Origin: Sitta carolinensis
Lineage: Eukaryota > Chordata > Aves > Passeriformes > Sittidae
NCBI GenBank assembly: GCA_032173965.1
Contig: CM063287.1
Coordinates: 5,895,859-5,959,858 of the forward strand
DNA: 64,000 nt
Direction: 5' to 3'
In this document: piece after piece, positions 1-13,185 of the stretch
Layout of the letters: every line of letters begins with the position of its first letter
Position numbering within the stretch: position 1 is the first letter of the stretch
The notes under the pieces: generated by a model
Seen by the model: only the letters and a program-made list of their open reading frames with translations
Told to the model about the DNA's origin: nothing
The model's database searches: none
Translations under genes and position numbers: made by a program

Positions 1-1491
1 GCTGACATATTTCTGAAATGATCTTTAATGTACGCTCGGTTTAACTGGTATTTTAGTAAAATGAGTCTTTATGCCAGCTGAGAAGAAAGTAGAAAGTAAA
101 TCAACAAGCTTTTTTTTCAGATAGACTTCAGTATCTCAAAAATTCACCAGTGGGAATGTGCTACCAAGGTTGCTCCTCTGCCCATTACAAACCCAACAAA
201 TCCAAACACCATTGCTATGACTGGGTGAGACTACAGCTGTTGCCTAGGTGTGCTTGCATCTACGTTTTGGCCTCTGTGAGAGCAAGGAAGAAGAAAGAAG
301 GTCATGGATAATGCATTTTAACCATAACCATGCCATCCCATGGTTATTTTGGCAGTATGAATGAGTTATGTGGGGATGAGCTGCATTTGCATGTCATTCA
401 CCAATTCCACTCAGAGAAGCAGTTAAGTGCCCTTAAAAGAAGTTGGATTCCCAGTTTATCTTAAAAAATGTAAACTGAAGTAAAATGCACGTGCAAGTAG
501 CACATTTATTGCATCAAGGGAAATAAGGCATCAAGCCAGAACCTGATCTTGTTTGCCACCATGTAAACGATGAGTAAGTCTGCTAGGGTCAGCAGAGCAG
601 TGGAGTCACATGAGTCACAGCACAGTGCTCTTTGGAAAGATCACTCCAAGGCTAAATATACCACTACAGTCGCTTCAAGAAAAGCTCTGCTTCAACTTCT
701 CATAAATGCTGGCAGTGACGCTGAGCTCTGGGCACTCATAAAGCCAAAAGAATGAACAGGAATTAACAAAAACATATTGAAGAGGATGGAAGTTGTGTCT
801 GTGCAAGAACTTAAGAATCAGACCTTTGGCTGGTAGTGACAATCATGACCTAATTTTCCCTCCACACACATTCAGCCACCTTTCAAGTGGGTCTGGGGGG
901 AAAAATAGTAGAAAAGACCACTAAACTCAACAGACCAAGTTCGTGCAAGTTACCACTCAGTTCTGTGAAAACATGGAGTTTGTTTCACTCTATTTTTTAA
1001 CAAGCTTGTCCACGTAAATGATGACTTGCTCCTCCCAGGGAAATGCAATAATGAATCTACTATTATCAGTGAGTATGGACAGCCACACCGACAGAAGCCA
1101 AGCCAATCCAACACCACATCACTGTGATTAAACAAAACATTAATTCCAATGAATACTTTTTATATCTCCATCTGATACACATAGTGCTGAATCTGGAAAA
1201 ATAAGAGCTCAATAATTCATAAAAGAAATGCCCTTTGATCTTTTCTTTTTTCTGTAAGGCCATAATTTAGTGCTATTACAACAGTAGTTTCAAGTAACCA
1301 AAATTGCTTATCGAATGTATGTTTCAAATGCATTCTCTATCAACAAAGTCCTGAATTAGAAGAATTTCATAATTCCTTATGAATTGCTCTCCTACCCAGT
1401 CTTTCCACTGGAAGCCTGATTAAATGAGTATTATTTCTTCTTAAGTGGTTTTACAGGTCGTTTATCTGAGATTTATGAGTATCAACCTACT
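1..1491. other. intergenic or 3' flanking DNA, no gene seen
   Basis: AT-rich DNA with only short chance reading frames on both strands. The stretch directly left of 1492 would be the 3' UTR of the minus-strand terminal exon described next. No clear AATAAA follows that stop codon within about 300 bases. Confidence 0.5.
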
Positions 1492-1705
1492 TTAGAAGGT
1501 ATTAGACAGCTTTAACGTTTGACACGTATTCTCTAAATCATTTACAGTGCTCTCCATTTGCACTAGACGATTGGTAATCTTCTCAATATTAGGTTTTATT
1601 GACAATGCACCATATAGAGTCCTTATTATAGGGTAATGATTTAAGATAGGTGCAGGATTGGGAACTAATAAATCCAAAAGCTCATTTTTGATTGTTGACA
1701 CAGAG
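1492..1705 (-). CDS. isolated coding-like terminal exon, unrecognised
   Basis: On the minus strand a pyrimidine-rich acceptor ending CCTCAG (exon start 1705) opens a 70-codon frame ending in TAA at 1492. The peptide is helix-like, with a leucine-rich first half (NELLDLLVPNP) and a heptad-like end (RLVQMESTVNDLENTCQTL), like the C-terminal coiled coil of a larger protein. Two other in-frame acceptors, at 1743 and 1737, would add about 11-13 residues (including SDLDGC). With the 1705 start the exon needs two bases from upstream; with the other two it starts in phase 0. No partner exon was found between 1.8 and 8.2 kb. It could be a second 3' end of the gene ending at 8503, the last exon of another gene, or a decayed copy. 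I do not recognise the protein. Confidence 0.45.
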
Positions 1706-1761
1706 CTGAGGAATAATGTGCATCCATCTAAGTCACTCTGTTTCTCAATACCATTACACAC

Positions 1762-4700
1762 ACATGTTTAACCCACTCAGAAGGCAATGCAGGGATGTGC
1801 AAACAGATCCCAATTCTTGCTTTGAGCCTGATGGATTCATGCTCAAAACTCTGTTTTCAGTCAGAGGAAATCCCCAGTAGAAGTGAGGCTCCCCTGTGGT
1901 GTGGAAGCACCAGCAGGCACCTTTCAGCATGTGGGAGTGGCAGGGGCTCATCCTGGCTGTCCTGGCTCCTGCCCAGCTCCCCTGGCTCATCACCTGCTGC
2001 TGCCTCAACCCCAGCTCAGCTCTGTCACTCCTGAGTCATGCCACAGTAAACATGCCGCGTGAGATCAAGAAGCATTTTGTCTGAGATTAGGGGCTTAAAA
2101 ATCATCATCATAATTTATATTTGGGAGACAGTATTGAAAGCTGATACATATATCAAAGACATACCTTCATGTAGCCCTAATAATAATAATTTCACAGAAA
2201 TATTTGCATTGATAATAACAGAATTCACTTGAATAACTGATTCCCCTACTTCAATAGAAGATCAGCCTTCATATCTATATCACTCACAGAAAATTAGAGT
2301 AGCAGATTAAAAATAAAATAAAGTTAGTGCCTTTGGTAGCAAATTAACATCTTTCCACTGAGTTCTACAGAATTAAAGTCTCATCTGCAACCCTGTAATC
2401 CAAAGGTATGTCTTTGAAATGCAGTCAGGAGATCTGTATCAGTCCTGGTTTTGTAGTATGTCACTGAAAATGGTTTCTGGGGCATCGGAGCTGCATGATC
2501 CAGCGATTTGTTAAGTTGAAATGAGACATTTCAAAAGAAGGCTGGAATGATCCCAGAGTAAAACCAACACAAAAATCTGCATCTCCTTTTTATCCAGACA
2601 GATGCCAGGTAAAAAAACTCTAGTGAAAAATTTGGGTTAGTGGCAAAAGTGCCCTGCGACAATTGTATACCGGAACTGTCAACAGCAGGGAAGTGCAGCT
2701 AAGGGGTGTCTTCCTCTCACCTTGCTCATCCAGAAAACACCCCAAAATCCTAACTCAGGCCAGAGGCCTCTCAGGCTCACTCTGCAGTTTACAAATGAGT
2801 CAGAAACAGAGAAAGTGGTGCTACTGAACGCTGAGCCCTCCAAACTCCAAGCAATGTAAAACCCCTTGTTTGAACCAAAGCATTGCTGTTACTTACTTTG
2901 TCTTACTTTGGCAAGAGCAGGCACAGATTTACTGGGAAAAATAAGGAGAAAAATAAACCAAACCCAATATCCTCCCAAATCAGGGCTCCCCAGGGCCATA
3001 CACGCACTTCTGTGTGTAGCCTCCCCACCCATTAGCAGGCAATTTTCTAACACGCTGTCAAACAGCAGAATTATCACAAGTTTCATTTTCCTTACCAGTG
3101 GAGCTAACTGCTGTCTGAAATGTGCTATCTACATATTTTTAGGCTTGTCTCATTCCTAAATCAGCAAAATTTAACAATCTTCAACATTCCCTGCCATGAG
3201 TGAAATTTCTTTTACTACTGGAAAAAGAGAGAGAAGGTCAAGAAGGCTTGGGAAAATTTGTTAGCATGATCTGTAATATGAATTTGGCAGAAAAGAAATT
3301 GAGAACATTTCTTTGGAAAACAATCAAAGGGTAAAGTTTCCTCTCAGAGCTGCGTGGTAATTCATGACTTACATGCTCCAAGGAAACTTGCTGCTCTGAT
3401 GATTAGAATAGCAAACTATTTGCTGTCTGCCTGACAGACCAAAGATGGTCATTTTTCCTCCCTTTGTCAGTACCCTTCTGTTCAGGCAGGGCCACTTGTG
3501 TGTCCCTTGACACACAGATGAAGTCTGAGTGACGCATCTCTGCTCAGGAGAATTAATCCAAGATAGATATGGCACAGAAAGAAGTGACAAACAGTAACAG
3601 GGCATATATTCTGGCTAAGCCTTGTAGAGACTGACAGATGCTTTCTCTTACCTGGATCTGAGCTGCTCCTGCTGTACAGTGTCTTCTTGGTTATCCATTC
3701 TCACGACACACAAGCCACCAATACAGCTGAGGATCTTGAAAGCCACTGAGCTGAGGAAATTTGAGCCTTCAGTATCCACTGCAGCTGGGGTTCATCAATG
3801 ACATGAAAATGACAGTGTGGAACTTATTGCATACATTGAATAGTATGGGGGCAGGGACACAGTTGAGGTCAAAAAAGAACTAGGCAAACTCCTTTGATTT
3901 CAATCGATGGGTGCCTACTCTGGCTCCACGAGTTTCTAAAGCACCAGACCATGAAAAGGGCATGCCCTTAGGATGCCCTGGTCCTACACTCTTTGCTAAG
4001 CAGCTCTCACAGCCAATGCCAAAGGTAGCAGCCTGGGATACTTGGATCCTGCTCTGCCCAGATACGACATTTTTTATGCTACAATCAATGCAATCACAAA
4101 AATAGACAAGAAAATGGTCTTGGCTGAAGTTTAAAAGATGTAAGATTCAAATTTCAAGAAAATGTTGTATGAAAGATCTTCAGAAATGGCTGGAAAGAGA
4201 GTAATGAAAACTTTGAGATACTCATGTAGACCAACCTCAGTGAAGGGAGGCAAAATCCTGATGCCACCTTTGCAGTCACTGGAGGAATGGATTCACCTTA
4301 AAAGGTGCTGAAAGCAACCTCCAGAGGCTCCCACCATGAATGACCATGCATCAGCATCCTGAAGTGATACAGCTCCACCAGCCTTTCTCCAGGAACACAG
4401 AAGTACCATGCTCATTTAGGAGAACAACTTTTTTGGACCATTCTTCCTCACAGCCTCCTGATGTCAAGGCCACAGCTCTCCCCTCTTGTTCCCCCTACCC
4501 TGCCTGTCTGGGGAGCTTGTAGAAACTCACCTTTTCCTTTTCTGTTTGAGTCAGCTGCAGAAACATTCAAAAACACATTAAAAATAAACACAACTCCCAG
4601 CAGGCCAAGGCAACTCTGTGAGTGAAAAATTCTGCATGAACAAACCTCCTGTTTAGTGCACTCTGTGTGGAGTCAATGAGAGCACAGGCTTTAAAGTAGC

Positions 4701-7700
4701 AGTACTGCACTTAAAGCAGTCCACTATGTAAAATGTCAGGCTGTTTCTACTCTGGAAATATTTTACATTCCATTCTTTCTGCAGCATTACTAATTCCATG
4801 TCCTGTTTAAGGCTCTGCATCTGAATGGGACTCACAATTACATGAGTTACTGCAACTATCCTTTGATTTTTTTTTTTGTTTTGTTTTGTTTTTTTTTTGT
4901 TTGTTTTTTTTTTTTTTTGTACATGTGATCTGAATCCAAACTGCTGGACCCAAGGCTTGCTCGGCACACTCAAAAGTGCCACAACAAAATGGGCTGAAAT
5001 GCTCATTCCAAACATTCAGTTTGGAGTTGCTTGTGCCAAGCAGCACAATGTTTTGTCACTGCTGTCACTTCCTTGTGAAGGGTGGTGGAGCAGCAGAGGG
5101 GATTTCACCTTGAACTAGACAGAACTTTGTGGTTCTCTTCTAACCCTTCTGGGTCAGCCCAGGGCCAAACCTGTGCTCCAGAGGCTTTTCAGGTAAGAAC
5201 AACACACCATCATGTTCCTCAAACATGAACACCTTTGAGTGGTCAGCTGGATCTTGTGCTGAAGAGCCTGATTGAAACTGGCCAGTCCTGACTTTGCACA
5301 AGTTTTGTGGTCAGATTGGCAGTGTAGGTTATTGAGGAAAATGTCTTATTCTCACTTGCGAAAAGCTGAATTTGAAGCCTACGCACAGCAGCTTTTCTAG
5401 GAAAACAATTTTTCTAGGAATGCCAGTTACAATTTTAGGAAGGAAACAGTGTGGCAATTTTCAAATTCAAATCAAAATTCGGTGTAAAAGAAGAGAAGAA
5501 AGGCTTGAGAAGAAAAGGTCATGACAAAATACTATAAAACAGGTAAAAAACTGTCTTCTTTTTTTGTTTCTTTTCCCATCACTTTCAAGCCAGCTTCTTA
5601 CTAGAAAAGCTGCTTTCCATCTAAACTTCCATCACACTGTCAGTGTAATGCAGAAAAGCACTGCCTGAAAATAGAGCTTTCCTTTTACCAGAGGATAATT
5701 ACTGGTTATGCAGTCTCATTATAAAATGCTAGTAAAGACTAGGATTTTGCCATGAAGGTGCCAAAAAGCATCAATATTATACCTTATACAGGAGAAACTA
5801 TACTGTTTCATCTTTCCTCTGCCCCTGAAAAACCACCACTTCTCTGGCAGACAAGGTAAAACACAACACCTTTTCCCTTCATTTCTACAAGACCTATCTG
5901 CTTTAAATTGAGAGCTCTGTAGGGTGGGAACTGCTAGGAACTATACTATGTACATACATTGTAAAGAACTTTGTTAGATCAACAGTGTGGCAAAAAACCC
6001 CACAAAACTCAAAGATAGTAATACCAAAGCCTCAAGTGTAGGTCCCAGGAATGACAGCATAATTATTTTTAGAGATGACTACAGCAGTAACTCAACATGA
6101 CATGAGAGACTGGAGAAACAGCAAGCCTGATTTAAACCAATGGGAAAGCCAGGAATACAGAATGGAGACTGTTCCTAATGCACCATATTGCATCTGAACA
6201 TTTTGTTCCTACCCATCTATCCAAAGCATGATGTTTTGCATTTCATATTAACATTCTGAAGACATTAAAGAATTTTTCAATTCGATGTTCATATGCTGTG
6301 TCAGAACTCACACTCTGCTCAGAGATGCTACGTCTACCTTTTACTCATCTCCCCTCTCTCAGGCTCCTAACCATCCTCCTCCCAAAAAATCCCACGGTCT
6401 CTTCTTTATTGGTAGCATTATTTAGTTCAGCAGAAAGTTGGTTATGAATATGGTTTGTGGGATTTGGACTTCATTCTGGATTGCTGTACTACCTCAGCTG
6501 TTATGCATAAGTACGAAGACTGACTGCTAACAAATCATCACAGTAATACTTGCAGTTCATGTACTATTTCTTATCTTCAAAGCACTTAAAAATTTCCCAG
6601 AGGTTCTACAAAATCTGTGAGAGGGAGAAAGAGCTATGGGCAAAAGTCTTTGTTTAGCATTGGTCTTAATATAAACCACAGTTAGTCCCTTTCCATTTAG
6701 CACTACAGCAGGAATGTTGCAGCCCTCAGATTTAGGTCTGAAGTGCTAAACAATGCTAAATTGCCAATAACACATTTTCACTAAAATGTGTTTAAAATAC
6801 TCTTTGTCATATGGACAGCTCTCTTTCAAAAGTTCTGTTCTCACCTTCGAGTTCAAAACTAGGGAAATGGTGACATTAGCATAATGTCTTGGGAGATGGA
6901 TTTATGTATCAAAATGTCGATTTTGCTAAGTTTTGTTAACAAAAAAGTAATATTTCATAGGAATAAAACATAACCAGGAATTAAAATATTTTTTTAAAGG
7001 TAAAACTAATAATGCTTCACTAATTCCTTTGGTGTTCAAAGCAGAACAGTCAGCTCTGAATAGCTGAAAGGAAGCTCTCACTAATTTTCTGGCCAGCACT
7101 GGAAACAGCAACCAGGAGAACCTGGAAGTGAACCTCTACAGGCCTTACTTCTCCTTATCACATAGCAGGGGAAGAATTTTTCTCAGTGCATGAGACCATG
7201 TAAAGTGCTCTGTCCCCTTCACCCAGTGACCCCTGGTTTGCAGGAGCTCCTTGCCCACCCCAGACACGCACTCTGCAGAGCTCACCTGGGCTCCTGGTGC
7301 CCAGGCACAGCTCCTGGGCGCTGTCTTTAGCTGTGGGACCCTTCCTGCTGAGCACACAGGAGTGACCTGTGCCCACCACGAGCAGCCCCTGAAAGTCAGG
7401 CAGCAGCAAATCAGACCTTTTAGGAGAACTGCTACAAGCTATTTTCTTCTTTTGACTGGCTAAGTCAGGCTTGAGAATTTTTTTCATTTACCACCATCAA
7501 AAAATGGGGACGAAATTAAACAAAATCTAACTTTTTACTTAGTGGTAAATAAATATGAAAATGCAATGAATAAAACACTCTGTTTCTTATGTATTCCACT
7601 AAACATACAATCCAATCCAGCCTTTATGCCTTGTATTTCACATGCTTTGTAAGGCACAGAATTCTGTGACACAATAAATACAGGCTGCAAGTTTGAAACA

Positions 7701-8239
7701 TAGATGTTCAACCGGTTCTTCTGAGGTCATTTATTTGGTTGGATTCCTTTTTAGCATGAAACACTTCTATAATGTCTGACAAAATATGGAAACATTCTCA
7801 GATGAAAGGATACATGCATTCCAGAAAAAATGTCACTGAAATCTAAAGAAACTCTTCTTGGGAATATTGAAGTGCAAACATCCAGTTATGCAATTTTAGT
7901 ATGGTGGAAAGAAAGAAGTGTTAGCTATTAAATTTGTTTTAAAGCTTATGAAGCAAATTAAAATAACATACATGTTATTAATGAATAGCTACAGTGCAAA
8001 GTGCATAATTACATGTTAATTAAATTCTCTCCTTATTATAGCTACAGTGCCTCAAAATGATGTTTTCTCTCTATGTATTTTCCTTGTAGCAACATTTCCT
8101 GAAAAAAACCATAGGTGTAAAGCAGAAACTGTTAAGTATTTCACAACTGGGAGAATGAAACTGCAGTTTTTTGGGTTTTTTTGTTTTTTTTTTTTAAAGT
8201 TAGAATTTGTATTCTTAAATAAACTGAACTTCAACATGT
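1762..8239. other. intergenic DNA, no gene seen
   Basis: About 6.5 kb in which I could support no exon on either strand. It holds a T/G-rich homopolymer tract near 4866-4918 and otherwise unremarkable AT-rich DNA. A good-looking acceptor near 7070 on the minus strand has an open frame behind it but no matching donor, so it was not called. Confidence 0.45.
4866..4918 (+). repeat. T-rich tract with TTTTG units
   Basis: A run of T interrupted by single G residues, read directly. It resembles the degraded A-tail of a retroposed element on the minus strand, but no element body is recognisable beside it. Confidence 0.7.
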
Positions 8240-8245
8240 TTTAAT
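8240..8245 (-). terminator. candidate poly(A) signal ATTAAA
   Basis: ATTAAA on the minus strand about 260 bases after the TAG at 8503. It is the first plausible cleavage signal downstream of the last exon. ATTAAA is the commonest variant of the vertebrate signal. The position suits a short 3' UTR, but RNA 3' ends would be needed to prove it. Confidence 0.4.
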
Positions 8246-8502
8246 TATGTGTCCTTCTGTTTGTAATCTTAAGTCTAAACTAAACAACAATGCTGGCAGA
8301 ACACCATAAATTTGAGGGACTGGGATGAAATAATTCCAGGTAAATGTTAAAAGATCCATTTTCCTTTACACAGAAATAATTTGGTTCAGGTAGCCAGTCA
8401 GCCTCTGTGTGTGCCAGCCCCTGCTGCCCAATTCCTGCAAAACCCAGCATCACCTGTCTTATCTGGCTATTTGGGACTTTTCAATTTTTCTCTTCTCCAA
8501 GT

Positions 8503-8544
8503 CTAAGTTTCTTCCTTCATTTGCAGCTCTTCATCTAAGTCTGC
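8503..8544 (-). CDS. last exon (20) of the unrecognised gene
   Basis: A strong acceptor (TTTTCTTTACAG) is followed by 13 codons and TAG at 8503-8505. It starts in phase 0, as required by exon 19. The peptide is acidic (ADLDEEL, then a KEET end). It closes an acidic C-terminal tail that begins in exon 18, residues 437-449 counted from the internal ATG. Confidence 0.55.
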   Translation of the reverse strand, partial: ADLDEELQMKEET

Positions 8545-9235
8545 CTGTAAAGAAAATCAGAAGGAAGAAGTAGTTATGATGGAGCTATCTGAGCTGCCCA
8601 TTGTGGTTTTGACACAGTGCAGTGCAGCAAGGCAGACATTAGCCTCCCCACCTTCATGTTTTGCAGACAGAACGGTGTTGCAGTCTGTCCTTGGGTGATA
8701 ACACACAATTCCTATGGATGGCACGGCTGCCATGAGCAGGAAGAGAGCTGGGACAGCCATTCCTCATGTAACCTTGTCCTGGGAGATAGGCTGATTTTCC
8801 TGTATTCTCAGACAGCCTTTACCAATGGACACCAAATCAGAAAAATTGCTTTGGGACCCGGTTGTTGTTACTGTTTTCCTTTGCTGCAGATGTTTGTTCT
8901 CTAGTGTAATGTGTTGTGTTGAAACAGTGCTGGAATTAAAAAGCATTACTGAAAATGAACAATAAAACCCCATATTTCTGTGATGCTGCTTGTCAGTCTT
9001 AATTACAAACACAATTATGAATATGTATCTCATTCTGGAAATCCAAACTGCTGTACACATTGAGTGTTTAATTTGCAATGCAACATTTGTGGGGAAGGTA
9101 CAGGGGTTGTGATGTATTCTAATGAAATCTTTGGCAGTGATAATGCATAGCAATCTCCGATTGTATGGCATTTGGAAATGTGGGATCATTGGAAAAAGGG
9201 CCACAAACACTGGTGTTTTATGGGTAATTTATGTA

Positions 9236-9312
9236 TATTTTTGATATACATAAATCAATGTATATACTATATCTACTGTATATTATATATATTGTATATA
9301 ATATATACTGTA
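9236..9312. repeat. TA-rich microsatellite
   Basis: Imperfect TATA/TGTATA repeats read directly. It marks the right side of a very AT-rich block within the last intron. Confidence 0.7.
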
Positions 9313-9329
9313 TTTTGATATTCAGTAAT

Positions 9330-9935
9330 CAACGATCAATCAATTGATTACTGTTAAAACCCTAAACACAAAAATGTCAAGCTTTCTATGCTAACAAAAA
9401 ATAATCCTCAAAAAGACATTGCATTTAACCTAAAACCATGAAAAAGCTTCCAAAACTAAATAATAACACTAAAATTATGTGTATAACTAAATAAAAGTAT
9501 ATTATATCGCAAAGTGAAAAACTTAAAATTTAAAATAGTAAATTATAATAATATATATAACAAAATAAAAACTGTAAAGTATAAATTAATCCTTCTTCTT
9601 CTTCCCAAATTTAAGTAATTTTAAAATCTAAGTAAAAAAATCCACACTACAAAACGTAAATAATTATTTAATTAAAAAGAAAAATAAATTAGTTAAAATC
9701 TCATAATTGAGTAATTTAAACTTAAAAAAAGCTTTTAAACCTTACTCTATACTCCATTTTTACTCTATTAACATATAAAAACACTCACAATCAATAAAAC
9801 TCTAACATAAAAAATAATAAGCATCCAAATCCAAACAAAAATTCTATCTCTCACACTTTTAATCCTAACCCTAAAAAAACCCCATCAAATAAACAAAAAA
9901 AACCAAACCAAAACAAACAAACAAAAAAATTGCCA
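9330..9935 (+). repeat. G-depleted AT-rich tract
   Basis: About 600 bases in which the plus strand is almost without G while A, T and C remain. It ends in an A- and C-rich stretch with CAAA-type runs. The flanking DNA on both sides has ordinary G content, so the boundaries are visible by eye. No open frame longer than about 30 codons was noticed. It could be an old insertion that lost G on one strand, a strand-biased simple-sequence region, or a low-complexity tail of an element. I do not recognise its parent. Confidence 0.55.
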
Positions 9936-10646
9936 CACAGATTGCTACAAAAATACAAGAGAAATGGAAGGAGTGCAATGACAGTATTTCTAAGAGTCAT
10001 AAAGTTTTGTTCAAACAACTAGGACAGTCTCACAGGTCTTTTACAGACTCTACATAAACTGTTACAGAACTCAGTTACACTCCTAATGGAATTGAGGTAA
10101 TTTTGATAAAGCACATGGATTTGTATCAGCAGTGCTTGCAGTAACTTGACATTTTAGGAACTTTGTGGCTTGCCTAGAAATCCCTATTAGAGCTGTTCTG
10201 CAATGTATCAATGGGTAAAACAAAACCACAGCTGAAACGCTTTCAAAGTTCTCAGTAGCTCAGATTAGAACCAAAAGGCTGCAACTTCTCTCTCAACTTT
10301 GTACCTTTGGAGATGGCCTTCACCATACTCACTCCAAGTATCAACAAATAGGTCTTCATCCCTTTACATGATGTGTGTACTTGGTTGCTGAACATGCTCC
10401 TCTAGGCTAATCAACTCCCCGCCACTCCTGAGCCTTTTCTTCTCCAGTTTTCACATACCTCTGTCTCTGGTCCTACCTCCACTGAAAATCATCTGCCATA
10501 ACACTTTGCTATGGCTGCTGCTGAGATCACTGAGTGTCAGCACTGTGGTAACACTAAAAGTTATTTTCTAGACTCAATTAGAGCAACAGCTGCCTTGTTA
10601 ATGCATATGTTAAGACATAATGCAGATTGTGAAACCATAGTTCACA

Positions 10647-11957
10647 TGTTGTCATAGGTTTGACGTTGGCACAAGGCCAGTGCCCCTATGAGGATATACT
10701 GTCCCTGGTATTTGCTGTGAGATGTGACTAAAAACAGAGCAAAACAGTTTCTAATTTAGAAAGCAAAAGAAAAGAACTTTATTACTTATAATATGCAAAG
10801 AAGACACATACAGAAGAACATGGAAACTTTAAAAAACACTCTTCCTCCCCCCCCCACCAGTTCTCAACACAATAAAACAAACTGAAAATTCCCCATCACG
10901 TTACCACCTTTTAGATAATTAATCCTTAGTCTATTATCACTTTTTCGATAATCAGTACTCAGTCCATCAAGGAGAGATAGGAGTCTTCCTTGTACCACAT
11001 TGTGGCCTCTTCTTCCATGTCCAGTGCTCTCACCACTGTGCATGGACCAGAGCTGCTTCTAGGGTTTTTCTTTTTAAAGATGCTTTGGTTAGTTCCAAGA
11101 AACGACAGCTTCTCAAATTTTGGGACACCAGTCCTTCCCAATATTACCCCCTGGGGCCGAGGGGCCTTGAGAACAGAGCTCTTCCTCTCATCTCTGTTCA
11201 CACTACTGTCCACTCTTGGCTCCAAGCCAATGCCTCTCCCCAGATGCAGTTTCTGTGTTACAGAAAAGAAATGAGTCTATCCATGGCTATAAGAACAGTC
11301 CAGCCAAAGGCCACTCTATCATCTCCTCCCACCTAGGATTCTTTTCAGTATTCTCTGACAATCTTCCACTTGCACAAACTTTCATCATCTTTGCTTAGTT
11401 CGCTCTATCTTTCTTCTTCAAATTCAGGAGGATTAGCATTTATAAAGTTTCCATCATCTACGAAAAAGGTTAAAATCTTGGGCTTTGTTTCCCAGAACTC
11501 TCACAGTATCTTTGCTGTTGGGCACTCTTCTCACGCCACCCCCCCATACTCCTTCGGCCGTGCTGTCTAGTTGTTGATATCAAATTTCAAGGTGACGCAG
11601 ATCACAGACACGGTCTCTCAGTCTCTCCCTCTCTCTCCGGGGGGAGGGAGGGGAAAGAAGGCTGTCTGATGCCTCTCAAGGTTTTTGTACTCTCTCTACC
11701 CTTCCATCTTGTAGGATTTTTCTCTCCCCTCTGTGCCCAAGGCTCCAGCCTACCTCACCCAGGCCGCATGGCTTCCCCTCCCCGCCCAGCCAGCCGCTGG
11801 GCAGGGGAGATCCCTCCGTCCTCAGGGACCGGAACCAAGAGAGAGCTTTCCGGGGAGCCCTCTGCTTTGAACCCCTTGTGTTCTCAGAGGCGGATCCTTG
11901 TCCTCAGTGGCCACACCAGGTGCCAGTCTTTAAACCTGAGCACTCATTGGTTTGATC
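10647..11957 (-). mobile_element. solo LTR of an avian-type endogenous retrovirus
   Basis: A 1.3-kb GC-richer block inside the last intron. Read on the minus strand it has a C/G-rich U3-like part, an AATAAA, and a U5-like end with the terminal ACA expected of LTRs. It contains no gag, pol or env frames, so it is a solo LTR. The 6-base word AGTTCA occurs at 10639-10644 and 11963-11968, just outside the block, and may be the target duplication, although the outermost bases are then not the canonical TG...CA. I recognise the style from passerine genomes but not the family name. Confidence 0.6.
10778..10783 (-). terminator. LTR poly(A) signal AATAAA
   Basis: AATAAA on the minus strand in the R-region position of the solo LTR. 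It has the same orientation as the host gene, so it could cause premature 3' end formation in the last intron. No evidence of use is visible. Confidence 0.4.
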
Positions 11958-13185
11958 ACTGAAGTTCAAAAAACTAATTTTTTTTCAAACTACGACACGT
12001 GTAACAAAAGATGGTATGAGTTTGATCATGTATCAGGTAAAAATCTAATTATAAGATTACTTCGTAGGGCAAGAAACTGAGATAACAGGTGAAAATGATA
12101 AACTGGTGAAAGAATTAAAAGCTGAGCGGAAATTATTTTCTCTGTATACAACCAGAATAGCAAAAAGAAGAAAAAAATAAAGCATTTTTCTCAACTGTGA
12201 AATCTTGTAAAGAAAAAAACTCTTAGCACTGACGTTAATGGCCAGGTATTCACTCTCTTCTATTGGCAGGGAGAGGAATAAGATAACACAAGCCAGAGAT
12301 TCCATCCCATTTCTAAAGACATGTTGAAATTGAATATGAAGTCAAACAGGCAGATCTAATGATCTAATCTATTCAAATCCATACAATAATTCTAATTCAT
12401 ATTTCCCACTGATGCATAGTCCAGGTAAAGCAACTTACCAATATCACAGTATTTTCAGATAATATTAGGTATTTATTACACTGCTGCTTAGTCAATAGTG
12501 CTAATTAGTTTAATGTGCTGTATCTGAAGATCGAAGTGCCTAATGCTTCCTGGTTGTTGCCAACACGACCAAATTCCAGCAGTTCCTAGGTTCAAATCTC
12601 TTCTGGCAGGTTGGCTTTCAATCATTTCCTGTAAATTCTTCTGACAGCAGTTTCCTTCCCTTCCATGAACCTCACAAAAAGAAATCATAGACCCCTCAGG
12701 GTCTGTAGACCACATACTGACAGCTGATCTGTTTCATTAAGGCAGCTCTTGTGTAGTCACACACCTACCAGACAAAGCCTAAAATTGGCATAAGTGAGTC
12801 ATTTCTTACACAAATTGAAGGATGTGTGACATAGATACATCTAACAATTATACTAAGCACACATTGCATATACTCCAGCACAGCAGCTGGTCCTGAGCCC
12901 CTGAGAAGGAATTTTATCACTGACATCACTGAGAGCAGGATTTGGCCGGTGTTTTTGACACATAGTTAGGCTGAAGATATATGTTGTCATATTACTGAGT
13001 ATTTTTTATCTTATCATATGTAAGCTGACTAAACTAGGAGTTATTTATAGAGGCTAATTCACATTTTCACAGCATATGGATGTGCTTTTTGCCAGCTTTA
13101 GCACAAACACAGTTTATATTCATTAAGACTGAGCTAGCTAATTAACCATAGACAGAATTAGTGAATAGCTTTCTAGTAATAGTAC

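Noticed and set aside
9860..9890. CCCTAA-like words resembling telomere repeats
   Set aside because: Only one or two units occur within the G-depleted tract; there is no tandem array.
9330..9935. Nuclear mitochondrial insertion as explanation for the G-poor tract
   Set aside because: The strand bias fits, but the AT content is far above bird mitochondrial DNA and no mitochondrial gene could be recognised.
12589..12598. GGTTCAAATC, resembling a tRNA B box
   Set aside because: No A box at the right distance and no cloverleaf could be drawn; a single 10-base match is expected by chance.
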